Assembly (NCBI GenBank): GCA_018857735.1
Contig: JABMCL010003827.1
Span: 20,001 to 84,000, forward strand
Source of the DNA: Alviniconcha marisindica
Lineage: Eukaryota > Mollusca > Gastropoda > Provannidae
Direction of reading: 5' to 3'
DNA length: 64,000 nucleotides
Made by a program: the position numbers and the translations under genes. The number at the start of each line of letters is the position of its first letter. Positions within the stretch are counted from its first letter, which is position 1. Below, one piece after another: positions 11,250-27,856 of the stretch. The notes below the pieces were generated by a model. It was not told the DNA's origin and did not search any database. It saw only the letters and a list, made by a program, of their open reading frames with translations.

Positions 11250-14200
11250 CAAATGAAAATAAAAAAATGTTTTATTTCTGTAAAAATCTTTTTCTTTTAA
11301 CAAAAAAAAAAAAAAATCACTTGCTCTCCATGAAAATTCAGCACAGAACTCACGAGTGTCTTTCTGATTGGTCTGTCTCTTTCTGTGTCGAAAATATCAA
11401 AGACCCTGAGGAACACATGACATACGGGATTTTCCCACCATACTCTGGCTTCTCGCCGATGGTCAGCAGAAACACAGGCGTGGTGTTTTCAAGACGTCAA
11501 CATTATTCATTTATTGATATTGCAACAGCACCGTTAATGTCCCAACCAAGGACCGTTCAAATCACGAGGTGACACAACATCCATCAAACATACTCAAAAA
11601 TACCGATAGCTTCAATATAGAAAAAAAAAAAAAAAAATCTGTTTGGTTTGTGTATGACCAAACCATACAAGCTTTTTTTTCCATTAATTTTTTTTAATTT
11701 TTCACATATTTTTTCAAGTCTTTTTCCTGATAAAAAATAAAACACTCAAGTAACAAGTTTCTGACAGATCAACAATCATAACTGATGACAATAACAACAG
11801 ATTTTCTGAATACAACTTTAGTATCTTGTGTTATTGTTATCATTACAAATGTGGAAAGAAGCTACACTACAATGTGATTCACTGTAGTCAAAAATAATCG
11901 ACAATGATTAAACTGTGGATCATTTTTGTTGTAGGTTTGCTCCCAACACAAACAAAATGGGACCTCAAGTAGAGTGAGATTCTTGCTTACAGTTACAGCT
12001 CAAGGCACATTCGTAACACAACCAACCACGTGGTCTCATCAGTTTGTAGAGAACGCAGAAAACTAGGATGATAATGCTCCAAATCTGGGATTCCAAAATA
12101 CTACTCCAATGTGTTATTGTTAATTAAAAAGGAGGCATCTGTCAAACGAGTTCGTAATCTAAACTATATAGTGCAATTATTCAAAAATGAAAAGGCCAGC
12201 AAGTTCAACTTTGAGGGAAAAGATGCATTTTCCCCCCCATTGAATTAGCAAATTTTCATCAATTTTGTTGTTTTTTCCTTATTTTCTTTCCTTCTGATTA
12301 TTTTCTTCACAATTTTGAAATGATAATTATAGTGTTTTCTATGTTCTCTCCTCTAAATCAAAATATCACAGACAACTCTTAAACAGCTAATATGCTTTGT
12401 AGACTCTTTCAAGCCTGGAAAGACTACAGCGCCATACATGTACGCAACATGCATGCCAGAGGGCAAAGTTAGTTTTAATACATCTGATCAGTCAGTACAG
12501 GTAAAAAGTATTCAGCATTACAACACATGCACACACTCACTACCATTAGTTGTACAGTAGTACCAAATACAAACACACACACAAATGAGCTTGCCATTTT
12601 CCAAGGTTTTCTTTAACACCACCCTACATTTTCTGTTCATTCACACCCATGTCATTTTTTCTTTTGTGCACAATACTTTCGTTACAACTTGCACTCATGA
12701 CTAGTGGAATGAAGTGCTAATTCCAAAGGCAAAATTCTCACTTTGATTTGGTGAGGGGAAGAATGGGCTTTGTGCCAATTTACATTTGTCAAAAACAGTA
12801 TACATTTGGCATCTCCATTGGCAGAAGAAAATCCTTACATTTATGGGGTAAAGAAAAGGGCCCTGGAAAGGTTATGTTCGTTAGATTTTACTCTTGACTG
12901 AAAAACAAAGATCAATAATCAACATTGCACTTGATCAGGGCAGGAAGAATGGTAAAATAACACACCTGAAAATCAGTGTGGAGCAGAAAATGTCATTCAA
13001 TTCCTGTTTACCCTTAAACCCAAAATCTGGAACATGTAACAAACCTAAGCATTTCGCAAAAGGAACATTTTTTTTTAAATCTAACCATCTGATGACCAAC
13101 AACAAAAAAAGGGGCAATCACACGAAATCCCTAGCAGCTGGGAGCAGAAAGGATGCTTTGGAGGATGGGAAGCCGTGGGAAGAATATGCATCAATGATCC
13201 ATTGATATATCCATTGGAATGATTATCTCTTCACAAAAAGTTCCAATTCATTCAGACACAAACTTCTGAGACAAATACACATGCAAAACACACTGGCACT
13301 TTTTTGTCATGACCAAAAAAAACCATCTGGATGGATTATGAGTGATTTGGCAATGAGCAAATTAATCAATCCACAACTAAATTCAATGAATGAAGGATAA
13401 CACCAGCTATCAAACTTGTCAAGTCACTCCAATATTTGCACGCATGTCCATTCAGCTGTCACTTTCAGTTCAAGCTTACAGACAGTACAACATTCAAAAC
13501 TAACAAACGTCAACTGAAAATGAAAACAATGGTGTGATAGATCATGAACCAAGTGACTGGAATGAATGGTATGATGTCTGAACATATATGGAAGCATAAA
13601 ATGAATTGTGGATTTTCTTGAGAACAACCTTTCATCTTCCCATCCCCCAGTACTAACCAAGCCGAGGCACATACATTCTTTTCACATCCAACATATACTT
13701 CTCTAGTAGAACAATGTAGCATTCCCACCCCCACCCCTCAAAAAAAGTTTTAAAAATGAAAACGGTAACGTAAATACAGTTCTCTTCTTTCTTCTCGGAA
13801 AGACATCAATGTTGTTGAAACACTGTCAAACAACTCATTTGGCAATCTTGTGAAAAAGTACAAAAGTAAAAATAAATCAGATTAGCTCAATCAAACCTTG
13901 AATCAAAAGCACTGGAACTTGGTGATGATTATCACTGTACATTCATTCTGTACATCAATATTTGCTTTGCTAAACAAGTATACAAAATAATCCCCCCCCC
14001 CCGGATAATCAACCCAGCCTTCAAAAAATTTACAATCAAGTCCCATCCCGAACTAAAGCCCTCCCAGTAAAACTAGTTTTAAATGATATCTAATATTAAA
14101 CATATGAACATCAGAGTTCATTAAGCCCTCTGCAATATCCAAATGCTAAAATCAGTCATTTTGGGTGATGGTGGTAGTGCTTTCTTCTTTCCATGAAGAA

Positions 14201-14576
14201 TTTCAGCTGAATATTCCTATGCCCCCGAGTAACCCCCTTATGTGCTCACTGAACAAAAATCAAACTTCAAACTTATTTATATATCTATATGCACAGCACA
14301 CTACACAATGGGTTAATTTCCAGCATAGTTGATCATGCCATTTTGCTATCCTTTCTATCAATGAGGGCTTAGTATAAAAGCAGCATGTAATCGATCATTC
14401 GACCACAGCAGTGAGGTAAGGAGTGGTCCTCATTTAACCCCACTTCCTCTTAATAGCAATTCCGTCAGACACAACCTTGCAAAAGAGTGTTGGTCTTCGT
14501 CAGCTCTCTCTACTCATCATTCTTGCCAATGCAGTCGTTTTTTCTCTCCCTGCACTGCATCAAGTCACTTGAAAGC
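11250..14576 (-). other. MKNK1: probable 3' UTR of the MNK gene
   Basis: About 3.3 kb directly downstream of the MNK stop codon. It is AT-rich and almost free of the microsatellites and transposons that fill the rest of the window, and it has no long open frame. This contrast and the AATAAA at 11276-11271 suggest one continuous 3' UTR. The extent is inferred, not shown by transcript data. Confidence 0.55.
11271..11276 (-). terminator. poly(A) signal of the MNK gene
   Basis: AATAAA on the minus strand (TTTATT on plus), 3.3 kb downstream of the MNK stop codon. It lies where the repeat-free AT-rich tract ends. Cleavage would be expected near 11250. Another AATAAA occurs near 11510, so alternative ends are possible. 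Confidence 0.5.
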
Positions 14577-18143
<3,567 letters not shown>

Positions 18144-18147
<4 letters not shown>

Positions 18148-18220
18148 TTTTGCGTCGAAATTTGGATGCAATCGAGTGTGTAGAAATTTCCAAGAGTGAC
18201 TTTCCTCGGCTGGAATCCAA
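18144..18220 (-). other. overlapping upstream ORF in the MNK leader
   Basis: ATG at 18220 opens a frame through exon 1. After splicing it hits TGA just inside exon 2 (17596-17594), giving about 28 codons and overlapping the MNK start. It could reduce or regulate MNK translation, provided transcription begins upstream of 18220. Confidence 0.35.
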
Positions 18221-19004
18221 ATAAAACCGATGAAAACTCTTTTCCAGAGATCATGAAGTGGTCAAAATCCCTCCCTGGAGTAAATTCGTTCCTTGACTTT
18301 CTCTGTAATGTCGCTGACAACCACAGCCATAGCCGGGCTTCGCCTAAAAGTAAACTTCCAACGCGCTTTCACCTGTCCATCCTGATCGCAACAAACTGTC
18401 TGACGCCAGCCAGAGGCTCGACGGGAGTTTTATTTCGCGTCTGCCAGCAAATCGACTACGTGGAACTGAGTCACGCGCTGTTTCAGCCAATCGACGCCTC
18501 GCATCCTGTGACCGTGTTTTCGTCGAGGTGGCACAGTTCATTGTTTACGTCTTGAGTATTCCCGATCACCCCACTCACTGTGGTTTCGTCACCCAGCCTT
18601 TATTCATCATCAAATCAATAGGAAAGTGAGCTTTGAAACTATGAACGTTCGTTTGCAGTTAATAAAGAACTGTCGTTGCTGTCACATCCAACTCTCTTTT
18701 GTTTGTTTTTTGTTTTGGGGTTCTGACCTCTATAGGTCAAACGCTAAACTGAATCTGTAAACGGTTGTCGAATAATTAAATCAGACCATTTTATATTTAA
18801 TTTATTATCATTAATTAATAACTACTCGTTTATGATGATCCGTTTATGCATATTATTCGGCCGATTAAGAAATATTTAGATACTTGAATTATTGAGATCT
18901 TGAGGGGTGGGGGTAATTTTTGTTGCGGGTCTGCCTTTCTATTCCGGAAGTCGGACATTCGCAAAGTTGATCTGGTAGCGTGAACTGACGGAGCGACGAA
19001 AAAA
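18221..19004. promoter_or_regulatory. putative bidirectional MNK/CHERP promoter
   Basis: The start codons of the two divergent genes are 857 bp apart. This interval is largely repeat-free and has a CCAAT box (18487-18491, in CAGCCAATCG) and an ETS consensus CCGGAAGT (18944-18951) 53 bp before the CHERP ATG. No TATA box is obvious. CpG-containing motifs are frequent around 18330-18540. Confidence 0.6.
18944..18951 (+). promoter_or_regulatory. ETS-family binding motif
   Basis: Exact CCGGAAGT, a common proximal element of TATA-less housekeeping promoters, just upstream of CHERP exon 1. Confidence 0.45.
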
Positions 19005-19029
19005 ATGGAGCTTCCCAAACCTCCTGACG
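19005..19029 (+). CDS. CHERP: CHERP exon 1 (MELPKPPD)
   Basis: AAAAAATGGAGCTTCCC gives MELPKPPD, which matches the conserved CHERP N-terminus. The donor GTAACC starts at 19030. The 25 nt leave one base of the next Asp codon, completed by exon 2. Confidence 0.9.
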
Positions 19030-19703
19030 GTAACCATGCTTTTATTTGCAAAGCTGTTTTGAAGTGGTCTGTATTAGCGCCCTATCACGGAAAATCCAAA
19101 ATGTTCGCGATCTCTTTCATTTTTTGAACATTGCATCGCCACATTTCATGACAGTCGTAAAATATTCGTACACACTTACTGACTTAGTGACTTACACTGC
19201 AGGTGTACTTGTTCCTGATATGAATAATGATGCATGCCACAGTCATGCAATGAGCATCCTGAGAGCCAAATACCATGGTTTGGGGGGAAAGCATTGGGCT
19301 TCACTACCTGCATGAGAGTACACTAACCTCACACAAGGCAGGTTGAGGGTTAAAACAGTGCACACAGGCACTCACATCATGAGGCAGCAGGTTATGGGGG
19401 CTGCAGCCAAGCTGGGCCCAGGGAGGGTTTCCAGCAAATTCACTTGTTTTTCTCCTTTTATGGTTTTGGAATATATTATCAGTTAGCAGTTGTTCCTTTA
19501 GAACAGTTACTAATACTACACAATTTGTAAAACATTGTAAAAAAACTAATATTAATAATCTGTAAATCATCAACTTTTAAGTGCTTATATCTCAGAAACC
19601 ACATGAGGGAGTTGAGCTAGATTATGAAGTTTTATATGGCTGCTTACTGTCAAAATATATGTTGAGTTTTGCAAAATGTTCAAACTTATCTTAGAAGTAT
19701 GAC

Positions 19704-19745
<42 letters not shown>

Positions 19746-21787
19746 CCCAGTTCAGAATGTCACTGGGCCTATGTTCTTGTTAGTATGTATTTTAATTGTT
19801 GATCATTTAATGTTTTTTGTTTTTGTTGTTGCTTTTACTGACAGTTCCACAGTTTTTAGTGCCTTTAGAGTAATTAAATACACCTTTTTAAATGGCCATC
19901 TGCCTTGCACTTATAAAGCCCGTTCTTAATTGGACAAACATTTGTTTTGTGAACATACTTACATAGTTTGTGGTATTTGTTGAACCTGAAAAAGTTTGGT
20001 GAACATAGTTGGTTCTTAACTGGGTGAAAGTTTGCTTCACGAACCTAGTTCAGGGTATTCATTGAACTGTGACGAAGCTATATTTGGTGTCCAAAAAGCT
20101 TCACTCAACATGTTCTGGGAATATTTGCCCAGTTTGGTAAAACTTGCCTCTGAATCTGATTTGTTGAGAGCAAAGAGAATTTTAAAAAAATGGATGACAG
20201 TGTTGATACTTCTCTCGCTTCGGAGGGAATTGACCTATTTGTTGACTTGTGGGAGGCGCAGCCTTGTCTCTCAGACCCAGAATGATATAGTACTTAGTTA
20301 AATTACCCTTTGAGGGATGATTAAAGTATATTGGCTTGACTTTAGCCTACATTTTGGATCATGCTGTCTGCTGCCACAAATTTGGGCTGAAGCTTGCATC
20401 TCATTTCAAGCCAGTTAAGAACAAAGTGAACTGTCCGAACCATGTTCTGTGAACTAAAAGTTCAATTAAGAAACAAATTTTAGTTTGTTGAACTGTCTGA
20501 AATATGTTCGGTGAACAAACAGTTCACCCAATTAAGAATGGGCTTAAGGTGGGAATTCCACTGTACTGTTGTATAGTAAGGGACATGAAAACCCAAGAAC
20601 TAATTTAGTAACTAACAACAAGCTTCAGAGAGCCACAAAATGCTTTGAAACTGATGTGAAAATTATAATTCTTCTCTGGATACATTACTTCATTAGTCAC
20701 TGGTTGCTGTTTATGACGTGATGCCATGTTTTCCTTTCTGTAAAAAAATATGCTTACTAAACTAGTATGGTTGGTATGATACATGGATCTTGTGTGTGTG
20801 TCATCATTTTCAGTTATGATACTTGTGCTTCAGTGAAAAATCCCCTATACTAAAAAGAAAATTAAAGAAAACAAAAACAATAAAATTAAAAGAAAAGCCT
20901 GTTGCAATATCAAAGACATGCTTGGGCCACATGCTGAGCCAACAAACAAGAAGATTAATTAGCACTTGAAAGATGTCACACAAACACAGTAACAAAGACC
21001 TGACCACAAGACCTTAGAGTTAGACATTGCTCAGCCCTGTCATCTTTTAAAGCCAAACTGAAAACCTTTCTCTTCTCACAGTATTTTTGCCCCAACTAAT
21101 ATCAGTACCCAGTTTCAGCTACAGTCAGTATGTGTGTGTGTTTCCATATAATACTTTATGTAAATTGGTTCAGTAGGACTATGGCTATGCGCTACATATA
21201 TATATATAAATAATATATATATTATATAATATCATATTTAGGTTAATATGCATCATGTGAGTACACAATCATATTAATTATGTACATTATTAATATGATT
21301 ATTGTGTATGGTAACTCTTACCTGGCATGTGAGTAAATACAAGGTACATAAACTCCACCAGGGGCACAGCCTCAAAAACTTATTAGACATTTGATAAGAC
21401 TTTATAAGCTAGGGCTCTCAATGTAAGTTGTAACACCTGTGGTTGTGCTTCTATGAGTCAGAGAAACTGGGAATGTGTTAACCTGTATTATTATTTGGTG
21501 TTCAATAGCTGTTGAAGGCAAAAAGTGAAATGAGTCATGATACAGATGGAGAAAGATACTTTCTGCGTAATACTTATTATTTATAAATACCAGTGACACA
21601 CACACATGATGCTGATGCACATGCAATGATACATAGATAGATACACATGGATGAATGTTCTTTCCTTTAAAGGTGAATTTTGTTTGACAAGTTTAAAGAA
21701 AGAAAATAAAATGGAAGCACAGAGGGAGAGTAGAGTGTATGTGGTGTGTGTGTGCATATGTGTGTGTGTGTAGAGTAGAGTGTATGT

Positions 21788-21823
<36 letters not shown>

Positions 21824-23450
21824 CTAAACAGGGAAAGGAGCAGGGTGTTTGCTGGTAGAGTTCTAGTTGTAGAATAGACGGTCATGTATCAAACTGGTTA
21901 CGGTGATTGTCTAACCAGTTTCCGTCAACCACTTTCACCACCTTATGGATGATGTCATACCAGTTTGAAAAATGCCTTTGTGCAATCACTAGTCTTGAGC
22001 TTGATGCTCATGATTTTCCAAGCTCTAACTTGTCATGTTTTTTTTTCTGTGAGAAAAGTCGCAATGTTTACATATAAATTTTTAAAAAAATCTAATACAT
22101 GAACTCGAGGTGGGAGGGGTGTGTCTCTCTCTCTCTCTCCCCCCCCCCCCCCCCCCGCCTCTCCCATGCATGTGACAGTTTTCTGGGATTCTTGGAGATG
22201 GGAAGATTATGATGAAAGTTTGGATGACTGTCTGGATGGATGACCGAAGGATGACCAACCTGATGGAGATGGCCGGCCCAGTGAGATGAAGGAGGCTGGC
22301 ATTTGAAATAAGATCCTTTGTTGCAGCATGGGGACTAGGACACTTACAGTAGTACTTAGGAATAGCTGTGAATGTGACATAAGTTTGAAATGGGATTCTC
22401 AGAGCTCCTGGTAGATTTTTCTTGTTATGGTACTAGTGACTGTGACAGATAATTGTTTTTTTTAAATGTCCCATCAACCATAATCAGGGCAAATAGTGAT
22501 CATGATAATAATGTAAAGAATAATCAGTGCTTTAATTAATACTGGTGACTACAAGTACAACATGCGAGGCCAGAGTTGGGAGGAAGTGATGCCTTAATTG
22601 AAGGCCAAGAGAAACATTTGAAGTCATATACAGTTCGTTGCAGAATCTACCATTAATTGTGAGATTTGGGTCCAGCTACGTATTGGGCAGTTGAAATAAA
22701 CTTGCAGAATCTAACCTTAATTGTGGGATTTGGGTTCAGTGAAATGTCAGGTAATTGGTATGTTTAAGCATCAGCTTCTAGTTAGATAAACAGCCAGCAT
22801 TGGCCACATGTTATCCATCACTGTGTAGCTCTGCCTACACCAGTGCAGGACAGATTTTGTCAGTACAAAGTTTCAGTGTGTAACCCTACAGTCAGCTATC
22901 CATCTTACTGTCAGCAGCAAGATGCTTTGACAAGGGTGGGGGAGACCATCCATCACAAGGGGGACAACTTGTGTACTGGTAGGCTGGCATTGGAGCAGCC
23001 AGCGAAGGTCATTGTGCTGAAGCCAGGGCCTAGAACTTGAGGGTTTAAATTCTGCCTCTACGCTGTGATAAAATACTGCTGGCTGAGAGTGAGAGTGAAA
23101 GGTACACCCCTCCCTACAAGACAATGCTTAATTTGTACTTTGTCTTGTATTTTCACTTTCTTCTTGTGATTTACTGGAAGGAAATCAGAGAAACTGCTTT
23201 TTTTGTTCAACCATATTTGCTTCATTTTCTTCACTGTGTGGCCAAGTCTGACTGGAGAATAATTTTACAAAGGCCCATTGTCTGTTGTTGAAGAATCTGA
23301 GAATCAGCATCTTACTATCACATGAGCCAGGCTTAACAAAGCATTGTCGATGATTGTGTGCACTTGTACATTTCTTTTCTTTTTAAATTTCCTGTTACTG
23401 TTTCTCGATACTTTTTCTCATTTAAACACAGGAGTACGCAATAGTAGTTT

Positions 23451-23481
<31 letters not shown>

Positions 23482-24976
23482 CCATAGTTATTTTACACCC
23501 CAAATTGATACATCATTTTTCCGTAACTTTAATTCTGCTAAGATCAGACTGGACCTTATTTATGATGAAATATATAGGGCTTACTGCATGTTTGATAGTT
23601 GTATACTGTGTGTGTGTGTGTGTAGACAGTCACAAGAAAGTTAAGCACATGAGTGCCTATAGCTTGTGTCCATGTTCTCATCCAGCCACTAGATTTTTCT
23701 TTCTTTCTTTTTAGAAAGTGTGTAGTCTTTCTAAGTTGTCTAACAAAAGGTATTATTTTTTGTTTTACATTCTTGGCTGAAACTACAACTTCTCTCTCTC
23801 TCTCTCTCTCTTTTTATTTTTTTAGGACAAAAGTATGAAGGGAATGTAGAGGCACAGGTAGACATATATATATATACATCATACATGCTGAAGTTAGCGC
23901 ATGATTGTTGTTGTTATGCATCAGTGATGGTATGCTTGCACAAACTTTCCCAGCCTGGCTCAGTAGAACTAGCAAAGCCTAGGATCCCACCAGACACCCC
24001 AAGACTGCACACTGAGTAATTATTGATCACCCAGGCCAGTCAACTGATGGTGGGGCTATTTTTAAACTGGAGGACCCGGCTGTTAGCATGGTAACACTTC
24101 ACAGGCTGTCATTGGCTGATGATCAGCTGGCTACCACTTTGTCTTCTTCAAGGTCCCTATTGATTGGTTTGTGCTGAATTTGATTGGTTGCTTGGTATTT
24201 TGCAGCTGGGATGCAAGGTTGGGTGTTGTCTGGTAGTGGAAAGTTGGTTCACAGGGTAACAGTGTTTTGACTGACTTCTTTTTTGTGGGGTGGGTGGGTG
24301 TAAGGGGATGTTGGATGGGTATGGGGGCTTCGGGACACACCATTTGCATCGACCAACAGTTTGTTGCTACGGATAATAATACTTAATTTCAAGAGCAGAA
24401 TCAGAGGTTCATCTGGCATTTGATTAGCCCCGTTTCTGCATAGGATTTAAAGACACAGGAGTCTAACCTTTATATTGGTATTCTGAGGATTATTTTGATT
24501 TAGTAACATACAGGTAAATGAAACCTTGGAAATTGCAGGAGGGGATGCAAACCAAGGCTGCTGTCCTGAGACAGCTCTACCTGTTACAGCTCTGCACGCA
24601 AAACACTATCTGCTCTGATTATGCTTTGACATTATACTCAAGTAGTCTACTTGACAAAGGGTTTTTCCTTAAGATGCCTGCCAAACCAAAAAACAACATA
24701 TATATATTATGTATATATATATTGTACTCATACACACATTTAACAGTGTGCTATCAGGGAACAGGAATGTTCACTTCTGATACCTTTTGGCAAGTTTCAC
24801 AGAACAGTGAGTCTGTTGATTGTTTTCTTTTTCTTTCAGTTTTGGGGGTGGGGTGGGGAGTTGCAGAAAGGATCTAATTCCGATGGAATAAGTACGGCCT
24901 GCACATAAGCTCTATTATTTTAGTGGGTTAATGAAGCTGAATTTTATTGATAAAAATCAAGGTGTTCTTTGTGCAT

Positions 24977-25020
<44 letters not shown>

Positions 25021-27475
25021 TCAACATATTTCTCTGTGTGTATAAATAAATATATATGTAGAGAGACATGCCTAGATGTATACTGTGCATGGATGTGTGG
25101 GCCCATGCACACAACATGCAGTGTCCATTTATGCGTCTTTCGCGTTCACATGTTCTTTCATTCACATGCTTTGGGTGTCATTGTTCACGTGAGCCGCATA
25201 GTGACACTGATGTACAGTAGCTCCTTTTACTCCTAGTCCAAAAGCTGTTTCCACCTTCCTCCCAAGAAACAGCTACTGCAGTGTGGTACCATTTGCCACA
25301 GTACATCCTAGGAAACAGCAGACTGTTATTCAGAGAGACAGGTCATGGGCGTCCCACTTGCATAAAAATGACAGTGCCCATAACTCTGCCGCTGCTGGTC
25401 ACATGCTTGAAAACAGCCACGTCCACGTGAGCAGGTTAATAAGTACAGACACACCACCTTAGCTCATGTAATGTATATATATGGGATATGTATTTGTATA
25501 ATGTAAAAATAAATGAAACAAGATTGTTTGATGATTAGATCATGGTTACCTTGGGAATCTTGCCACAGAAGACTGTTCATCAGCATTCAGCATGCACAGA
25601 TTCTGGAGCTAAACAGTACATAGCCCAAGTGCAGGAGGAAAGGGGGTCTGTTATACTTTAGTTATAGCCTGCACAGTTTAGCACTGGGCCTGTTGGATCC
25701 TACTGGGATAATAATAATAATAATGAATGCATAGAGCACCTAACCCTCACAGGCCCTAAGCGCTTACACGTTCTTTACAAATACATATTGTCAAAATTTG
25801 ACGCATATAACGTGAACGCACACATGCACGCATGGACACAGACCTGCACACGTGCGCGCGCACACACACACACACACCAGTCACACATCAGGGCAATGAG
25901 ACTGAAGAAAAAGGGTTTAAAAGGAGAAAGGTTTTCAAGGAAGATTTAAAAGAGCTGACAGAGTGCCTAGTGCCTGAAGGTCATCTTGTCCTTATATACC
26001 TGAGGGTCATCTTGTGCAGTTCCCCACCCCCACCCCCCTCCATCCTGCTCATATTCATAAATGTAGTTTATATATGGCCCCTGCCACAGCATTGTGAGGA
26101 TTTGTTCATTTCATTTTTGCATGTTATTCAAACAGATTGGTTTTTAGCTGTTGTTGGGTTGGTAGCGACATGACTGGGTGCACAGTCTATACTCACATGC
26201 TGTCTTGCTTTAGTTCAAATAAATATTAGAAAACTGATTTATCAGTGCAAAAGAATATATATGAGTAATGAGAAGTTGATGGCCACGTGGTCACCACGCC
26301 AGTGCAACTGTACAGTTCTGAAACCACTTCCTCCTAGCAACTGACCCCCCACCCCCACCCCCCAGCTGACCTCCACCCATGACCTTGTGGGACACAGGAT
26401 GGCCTGAACTTGGCAGGTCACAAGTTGGTGTTCTTGACAGCCCGCCCATCTGCTTGTCAGTCATGCCGGCAGTATAGCCAACATCACTACATCACAGAGA
26501 TGACAGTAATGTTCCTTAAGAATCCCTTCAGGGGGCGTCCAAAAATTGAGTGGTATATAAGGGTCCTGCCTGGAGCTGAAAACAGGTTCTTTACAACGGA
26601 AAGCCAAGCTGCCGGGTCAACCGCTTCCTTGTGGCACAAGAAAAAATGGCTTTTCCGTGACACCAAATGAGTGTTTAAAAAACGGAGAGCTGCTGCAGAT
26701 TTTGATTTTTGTGTGGTTTTTATTTGCCAATAGATGTTGCTGGTGTCTGCGTTTATTTTTGGGGGTGTTTTTTGAGTCCATTGGGTTTTTGTGCTCTTTG
26801 TTTTTCAAATATATTTTTTAGGAGTTTGCTTGTAAGTAATTTTCATTGCTTCACATTGGAACCCCTCCATCCCCCTCTCTTTCCACCCTCTTGCAATATA
26901 CAATGATGATTTTGAAAGGGGGGAGGCAGGCAAAAATGCAAATCTTGTGAAGTGAAGAATGTTTTAAAAAAACCCAGAGATTTCATACTGGTTACTAACT
27001 CTAGCTTCCAGCCTGAAAAAAAAATCCTGTTTGAAGTGAGGAAACTGGTTTCACTTCAGATGCACTGACTAACTTAGCAATACACCAGCGATCTCCAGTA
27101 CTATGATTTTAGATTGTTTTAGTTATGAACTGTTGCCAGTACTTGTAATAATACTTCTTTATTATTGTTACCAAAATTGGAGTTCAAACAAATGCTATTT
27201 TGTTGATTTCGAATGTGTAACAATGTATTTTCAGTACCCCCTTCCCCCAGCACACACACACACACACACAAACACAGTCACACATAAAGCCACTCGATCA
27301 TGCATTATGCATATTGGGAAATTCTTATGAATGAAAGCTTTATATAGATTAACGGTCTCACTTTTGAAACAAACTGAGCAAAAAGAAAGATGACTTTCAA
27401 GATAGCTCACCACACACCTCCAAAATTGCTTTTGGGATCAAGAAAACTTCTTTGTGTGTATGTATATATATATAT

Positions 27476-27560
<85 letters not shown>

Positions 27561-27812
27561 CCTCATTGTGAAAGAATGATATCTATACACAACTTCTCCA
27601 TGGCACTACACCTGTATGGTTATTAGTGATGGAGCACAGCACTTGTTGTCTGCATGGAGATCAGTGTCCACATGGTGTAAAATATGTCTGTGCTGTGCTG
27701 TCGGGAACGATACTTTAGGAACAGTGATATAATAATAATAATAATAATTTATGGTGCCCCATCTCATAAGAGCCTGGAGCACTTACAAAGACATAAGGAT
27801 ACACTTATTTCA

Positions 27813-27856
<44 letters not shown>

